A stretch of DNA of 11,037 bases from Lojkania enalia (Eukaryota > Ascomycota > Dothideomycetes > Pleosporales): assembly GCA_010094045.1 (NCBI GenBank), contig ML986745.1, forward strand, positions 1 to 11,037, in the 5' to 3' direction. The notes beneath the pieces were generated by a model that had not been told where the DNA came from, did no database searches, and was given only the letters and a program-made list of their open reading frames with translations. Made by a program: the position numbers and the translations under genes. This document shows positions 7,341 through 11,037 of this stretch, piece by piece (the first letter of the stretch is position 1; each line of letters begins with the position of its first letter).

Positions 7341-8719
7341 GCTACTTCTAGTATTAGAGCGTAATAAGTAGATAGACGAGGACTAAAAGTATTTTCTACT
7401 TATATAGTAGAAGTTTCTAGCTAATAGATTATTTAGTCTAATAAGTAAGATAATTAGCTTACTAGTATATAAAAAGTTTATTATACTAACAGCTAGTAAT
7501 TTAGATAATACTTACTAGTTAAAGAATAAAAAAACGTTCTATTTTAATAGCTAGCTAATTTATATTAGCTAGTTCTATAAGATAGTATAGGATATAGTAG
7601 CTAAGGTAGAGAAGATACTCTAGTAGGAGCTGTATTAAACAGCTAGAGCTAAAGACTAGTTTACTATCTAGCTAGAGCAGCTTATTAATAATATTATATT
7701 TATATAGTAGAGTATATCTTTTATCTATTGTTATAATAATCAGCTTAATAATAGGCTTAAATAGATACTTACTTAGGCTAAATAGATAGAAGCTAGTTAG
7801 CAGCTCTAGTTAAAAGACAGCTTATAAAGTAAGTAGTAGATAAAGTAGTACTTATAGTAGGTAGATTACTTTTTAGAACTATTAATAGTTAGTATATATA
7901 TAACTTTAGGGCAGTCTAAGTAAGGGTTAGAGATTATAATAATATAGTATTATAATAGAATACTATAGGACTATAATATCTTTATAGTAGATAGGTAGAT
8001 TATAATAGTAGTCTACTATTACAAATTACAATTCTAGTAGAATAAGCTGAAGGTAGTACTACGCTTTCTACTACTACAGCTAGAATAGATAATAGTAGTA
8101 TACTTAGCTTACGTACAGCTGTTTTAAGAATATCTAAATATTAAAGTATTTAGTAGTAGTTTTAGCAACTATATATAGGTAGATTAATATAGGCTATAAA
8201 AGATAGACTAACTAATATATATATTCAAGCGTAAGACTAGTAAATAAATAGATATTAAACTATATATACTAGACTACTAATATATAGCTATTAGTATTAG
8301 TAGAGAAGTAGTTAGAGAGTCGTTTAGTAAAGGATATTAGGATAAGATAGGGGAAGTTAAAGAAGCTAAAGTAGATAAAGAGGAAAAAAGTATACTAGAG
8401 CTATAAAATATATAAATAATATAGATAGGGATTAAAAACTATAATATACTAATTAATATTATTAAGTATCTTAGTATATATTTAATTAAAACGTTCCGGC
8501 CGCTTAATATACTATAGTATTACTTCTTAAAGCTTAATAGGGGTAAAGAGATACTAGAAGTAAGGTGGATAGGTAGTTAAGACTAGACTAGAGTAAGAAA
8601 GTAGTAGCAGCGTAATAATAATAGTAAAGGGTCTATAGTATAAGGAAAAGAGGTACGGGCTTAAAGTAGAAGAAAGAAAAAACTTTAAAAGGTAATATAG
8701 TAGATACTTAAGTAAAAAG

Positions 8720-9546
8720 AGGTTAACTTCTACTTAACTAAGTAAGAGTAAATAATATATATAGTACTAGGCGGGCAGATACTACTTATTATAGTACTTC
8801 TAACTAGTAGAGAGAAGAGCTTACTATTTACTATACTAGCTTACTTAAATTAATATAAGATAATAGTAGTAGTAGTACCGTATCGGGCGTTTATTAAAAA
8901 CTTAGTTAAGCGGATTTAAGAAAGTAGGATTAATTATATAGAGTAGAAGTATAGTAAGAGTAATCTAGTAGTAATAGTAGTAGTTAGTATAGATATAGTA
9001 GGCGATATAATAAGTAATAGGAATTTTATTAGCTATATAGAGATATTTAATAATAAGAGGCTATTGCAGTAGATTATAGTAGATAAGTATTATCTTATCT
9101 TTATATTAAGTAACTAGTAGCTGAAGCTGGCGAAGTTAAAAAATCTACAGCTACTACTATATCCGGTAGTACTACTTATAGTAATACTACCGCTAGTATA
9201 AGAGGTTAAACTAAAAAAGAGTATACTAGTTTAGTATATAATATATATTTAAGCAAGTATAGTACAGCTAAATATATAATATTTAATATTATAGTATAAG
9301 TAAGAGTAGATATAAGAGATAGTATTAATAATATATTAGTAGCAGGTATAGTAGCTTAGAGAATAAAAGGAAAAAGAAGTAGTATACTACCGCAGTAAAG
9401 CGTAATATAAAGTAATAGCTAAAGTACTAGACAGTAGGTACTATTATACTAGAAATATAGAGTAAGCTAGGTAGTTAGAGGAATAGCTTAAAAAAGGTAG
9501 GCTTATAATAGCTACGTTAGTATTAGGTATAAAGGTAGATTTCCTA
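8720..9546 (+). other. SF2/RecQ helicase domain remnant (motifs I-V)
   Basis: The motifs come in order and in one frame: a Gln-rich entry (Thr-Lys-stop-Glu-stop, probably Q-motif-like) at about 8737-8751; Walker A Leu-Thr-Ser-Arg-Glu-Lys-Ser at 8800-8820 (PTGxGKS before RIP); Ile-Val-Val-Val-Val-Pro-Tyr-Arg at about 8860-8883; a DExH box Val-Asp-Lys-Tyr-Tyr-Leu-Ile-Phe at 9079-9102 (VDECHLIF-like); Ile-Val-Ile-Leu-Pro at about 9178-9192 (TATLP); Val-Val-Tyr-Tyr-Arg-Ser-Lys at about 9379-9399 (VVYCRSK); Tyr-Tyr-Tyr-Thr-Arg at 9439-9453 (YYHAG); and Val-Leu-Gly-Ile-Lys-Val-Asp-Phe at about 9520-9543 (ALGTGVDF). The Gly to Ser/Arg/Glu changes in Walker A and Glu to Lys in the DExH box would abolish ATPase activity even without the stop codons. 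Confidence 0.9.
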
Positions 9547-9560
9547 TCTAATATAAAGTA

Positions 9561-9658
9561 ACAAATCGGGCCCGATTTGTAATAGATTAAGTATAGTACT
9601 ATAGCGCTATACCCGAAATAGGTTGTTAAAAGGGGGCGATTTGTCTAACTATTACCCC
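9561..9658. repeat. Palindrome cluster at the left end of copy B
   Basis: The first member is a perfect 20-bp palindrome (9561-9580, ACAAATCGGG followed by its complement), of which copy A keeps a version with three mismatched pairs. The second (9590-9613) has three mismatched pairs here but is perfect in copy A. The hairpin with G5/C5 arms follows at about 9632-9658. Mismatches arise in one arm at a time, which fits RIP acting on one strand of an originally perfect structure. Confidence 0.8.
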
Positions 9659-10006
9659 CCTAATTTATTTATAACTAGTACTCTAACCATAATACTTTAT
9701 ATATAAAAACTATTTAGTAGAGTCTATTTATTCTACTTATAATACTATATTATCGCACCCGTACTAGTATAGGGCTATAATAAGGCTAGAAGGATACAGT
9801 TCTACTAAAATGTATAAATACTCGAACTGAGGGTATAATACTATATCTATAGTAGGAAGACCTGTATATAAGTAAGTAGAATAGTACTATTACTAGAGGA
9901 TATTAAGAACTATCTCTACTATCTACCCGAGCACTGCGTTCTAATATATAAGGAACACGTAACTACTATATTAAATATTAATATATATCTATAGTACTAT
10001 TATAGT

Positions 10007-11037
10007 ATAATAATAGAGTAGAGGAGAGTAATCGTCGAGTATACTTATTAGTAGCTAATTAGACTAGTAAAGAATATCTAGCTACCCGTACTATTCGGGC
10101 AACTAATACTAGAATTAGAAAAGCTACTAAATAAGTTCTAGTATAAGTAATCTAGATACTATATTACTACTAATATTAACGCGCTACGTATATATTTAAA
10201 GAAGAAGTATAAATAGATATAGATAGACGATAAAAGTAGGCTCTATTAGAAGATTAAGATATAAATATTCTTTTAGGCTGGCAGGCTGTAGTAATATTTT
10301 ATTATTAATATAGGCAGCTATAACTATAAGCTAATTATTCTCTATATAAAAGCTAATATTATATATAATTAGTTAGCTAAGTTTAAGTTTATAAAGTAGA
10401 GGGAAGAAAAAAAGATATAGGTTATAGATACGAAAGTAGCAAAGACTAATAAGACTGGGTAGTTTAAGCGGATAGAATAGCTAGAGTATCTAACAAAGTA
10501 GAATCGAGTATATCTTATATATTAAATCCGGCTATCTAACTAAAGTAAGGTAAAACTTTAGTAGGTGGTAAAGCTAGTCGAGCTATTAGTTAAATAGAGT
10601 ATTAGAGGGTTATTATCGCTTGTATAAGAGATAAGATAGTAGTTTAGAAGTACTTAATAATATAAGGTAGATAAGCGTCTATTTACTTAACTATAGAACT
10701 CTAAGAGTTAGATAGTATACGCTAGCTATATTATTAAGTTCGTCTACTACTTTCTTTATATTATTGCTAACGAAGAAGTTTAAGCTATATAGTTTAACTA
10801 TAGTAGTAATAGCGATAATAGTAATAATAATAATAGTATAGTGTTAGATAATAGCGCAAGTTCTAGGTCTAGTAGAGCTAGAAGTAGTACTAATAGTAAT
10901 AATAATAGTAATAGTAGCCCCTATTATAGATACTATAAGAAGAAAAAGATAGATTAGATAGAAGACGCGCGCGAGCTATTCTGTTAGTAAAATAAGTAGA
11001 AGAAACTAGTAATAGTATTATAGGTTATATTAGATAG
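10007..11037 (+). pseudogene. RIP-degraded TLH-like helicase, copy B, N-terminal part only
   Basis: This is the N-terminal third of the same gene as copy A, read in frame +2 from about 10028, with its remaining two thirds beyond the window. It shows the zinc-finger-like Tyr-Leu-Lys-Lys-Lys-Tyr segment, the Thr-Gly-stop-Phe-Lys-Arg-Ile block (the Gly is kept here but Arg in copy A) and the Ser/Asn linker. Stop codons fall mostly at the same Gln/Trp positions as in copy A, with some differences, showing that part of the damage came after duplication. The 5' flank 9659-10006 has the same features as in copy A. If this copy is complete to the right, it may keep the missing helicase C-terminus. 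Confidence 0.8.

Larger units (their letters stand above)
5641..9546 (+). repeat. Tandem helicase unit, copy A (about 3.9 kb)
   Basis: The first 1,488 bases (5641-7128) recur as copy B at 9547-11037, in the same orientation, at an offset of 3,906 bp that becomes 3,909 after a 3-bp length change in an AAT/AGT tract. In the first 120 aligned bases I count 16 differences, all transitions, none a transversion. The unit holds a palindrome-rich 5' flank and one decayed helicase gene. Both copies start with TCTAATATAA. The repeat unit is coding and very long, so it is not an LTR pair. Confidence 0.9.
6101..9558 (+). pseudogene. RIP-degraded telomere-linked RecQ-type helicase (TLH-like), copy A, 3'-truncated
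   Basis: This resembles the large helicases found beside telomeres in many fungi. They are SF2 RecQ-type DNA helicases with a long fungal-specific N-terminal half. Frame +2 carries the N-terminal part: a zinc-finger-like Tyr-Leu-Lys-Lys-Lys-Tyr at 6287-6304 (His-x4-His before RIP), a Lys-Thr-Asp-Lys-Thr-Arg-stop-Phe-Lys block followed by Leu-Glu-Tyr-Leu (6539-6586), and a Ser/Asn-rich linker. Near 7330 the frame moves to +1. It then runs through Asn-Lys-Lys-Thr-Phe-Tyr-Phe-Asn (7525-7548) and into the helicase domain at about 8720-9546. TAG/TAA codons are frequent throughout. The start is uncertain; ATA codons at about 6101-6109 may once have been ATG. The coding similarity ends just after motif V, where copy B begins, so motif VI is missing. 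The family call rests on recalled consensus patterns, not a search. Confidence 0.82.
9547..11037 (+). repeat. Tandem helicase unit, copy B (cut by the window edge)
   Basis: This is the same unit as copy A and continues past the right edge. It keeps more of the presumed ancestral bases: of the 16 differences in the first 120 bases, 13 have C or G in copy B and T or A in copy A, and 3 are the reverse. The two copies were therefore mutated partly independently after duplication, copy A more heavily in this stretch. Confidence 0.9.

Noticed and set aside
1..11037. Alternative genetic code with TAG/TAA read as Gln, which would make the long frames intact
   Set aside because: Stops also fall at Trp and Arg positions, and the same frames show Cys/His to Tyr, Gly to Arg/Ser and Asp to Asn changes in active sites. 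Copies A and B differ by transitions only. Mutation explains all of this; recoding does not.
1..11037. Mitochondrial or bacterial AT-rich genome
   Set aside because: The Ty3/gypsy element, the TLH-like helicase and the RIP pattern are fungal nuclear features, and no mitochondrial gene or bacterial operon signal is present.
5641..11037. The repeated segments 5641-7128 and 9547-11037 as the two LTRs of one retrotransposon
   Set aside because: The repeat encodes the start of the same helicase-like gene, has no TG...CA termini, runs past the window edge, and the sequence between the copies continues that gene rather than gag-pol.
1..11037. Short open frames on either strand as small genes
   Set aside because: They are fragments between RIP stop codons or shadows of the decayed frames, without start context or recognisable domains.

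Overview
The window looks like an AT-rich, gene-dead block from the genome of a filamentous ascomycete (Pezizomycotina), probably near a chromosome end. It carries the mark of repeat-induced point mutation (RIP). CpA/TpG is almost absent and TpA is everywhere, while CpG survives in many places. Old reading frames stay in register but are full of TAG/TAA where Gln, Trp or Arg codons stood, and Cys/His have become Tyr, Gly has become Arg/Ser and Asp/Glu have become Asn/Lys. I found no intact protein gene, and no tRNA or rRNA.

Left part (1 to about 5490, minus strand): a Ty3/gypsy (Metaviridae-type) LTR retrotransposon. A putative 5' LTR (5122-5490) is followed, reading leftwards, by a 69-nt leader and one gag-pol frame that starts at 5052 and is still in the same frame at base 1, about 1,684 codons later. 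Along it are gag, a CCHC knuckle, a second Cys/His cluster, retropepsin, reverse transcriptase, RNase H, and an integrase with its zinc-binding region, DDE core and GPY/F module. The 3' LTR lies beyond the left edge.

Middle (5491-5640): a short AT-rich spacer with no recognisable content.

Right part (5641-11037, plus strand): two head-to-tail copies of a roughly 3.9-kb unit, copy A complete (5641-9546) and copy B cut by the window edge (9547-11037). Each begins with about 460 bp of non-coding sequence rich in palindromes, followed by a decayed gene resembling fungal telomere-linked RecQ helicases (TLH family). It has an N-terminal zinc-finger-like region, a long fungal-specific middle region and a C-terminal SF2/RecQ helicase domain. 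In copy A the helicase stops right after motif V, exactly where copy B begins. The two copies differ only by transitions wherever I compared them, plus one 3-bp repeat-length change.

Nothing here appears able to make protein. The window is best read as a subtelomeric repeat graveyard: an amplified helicase unit and a retrotransposon, both inactivated by RIP. The observations most worth following are the palindrome cluster at the unit border, the precise truncation of the helicase at the unit junction, the twin palindromes in the LTR, and a possible tyrosine-recombinase-like signature upstream of the helicase domain.
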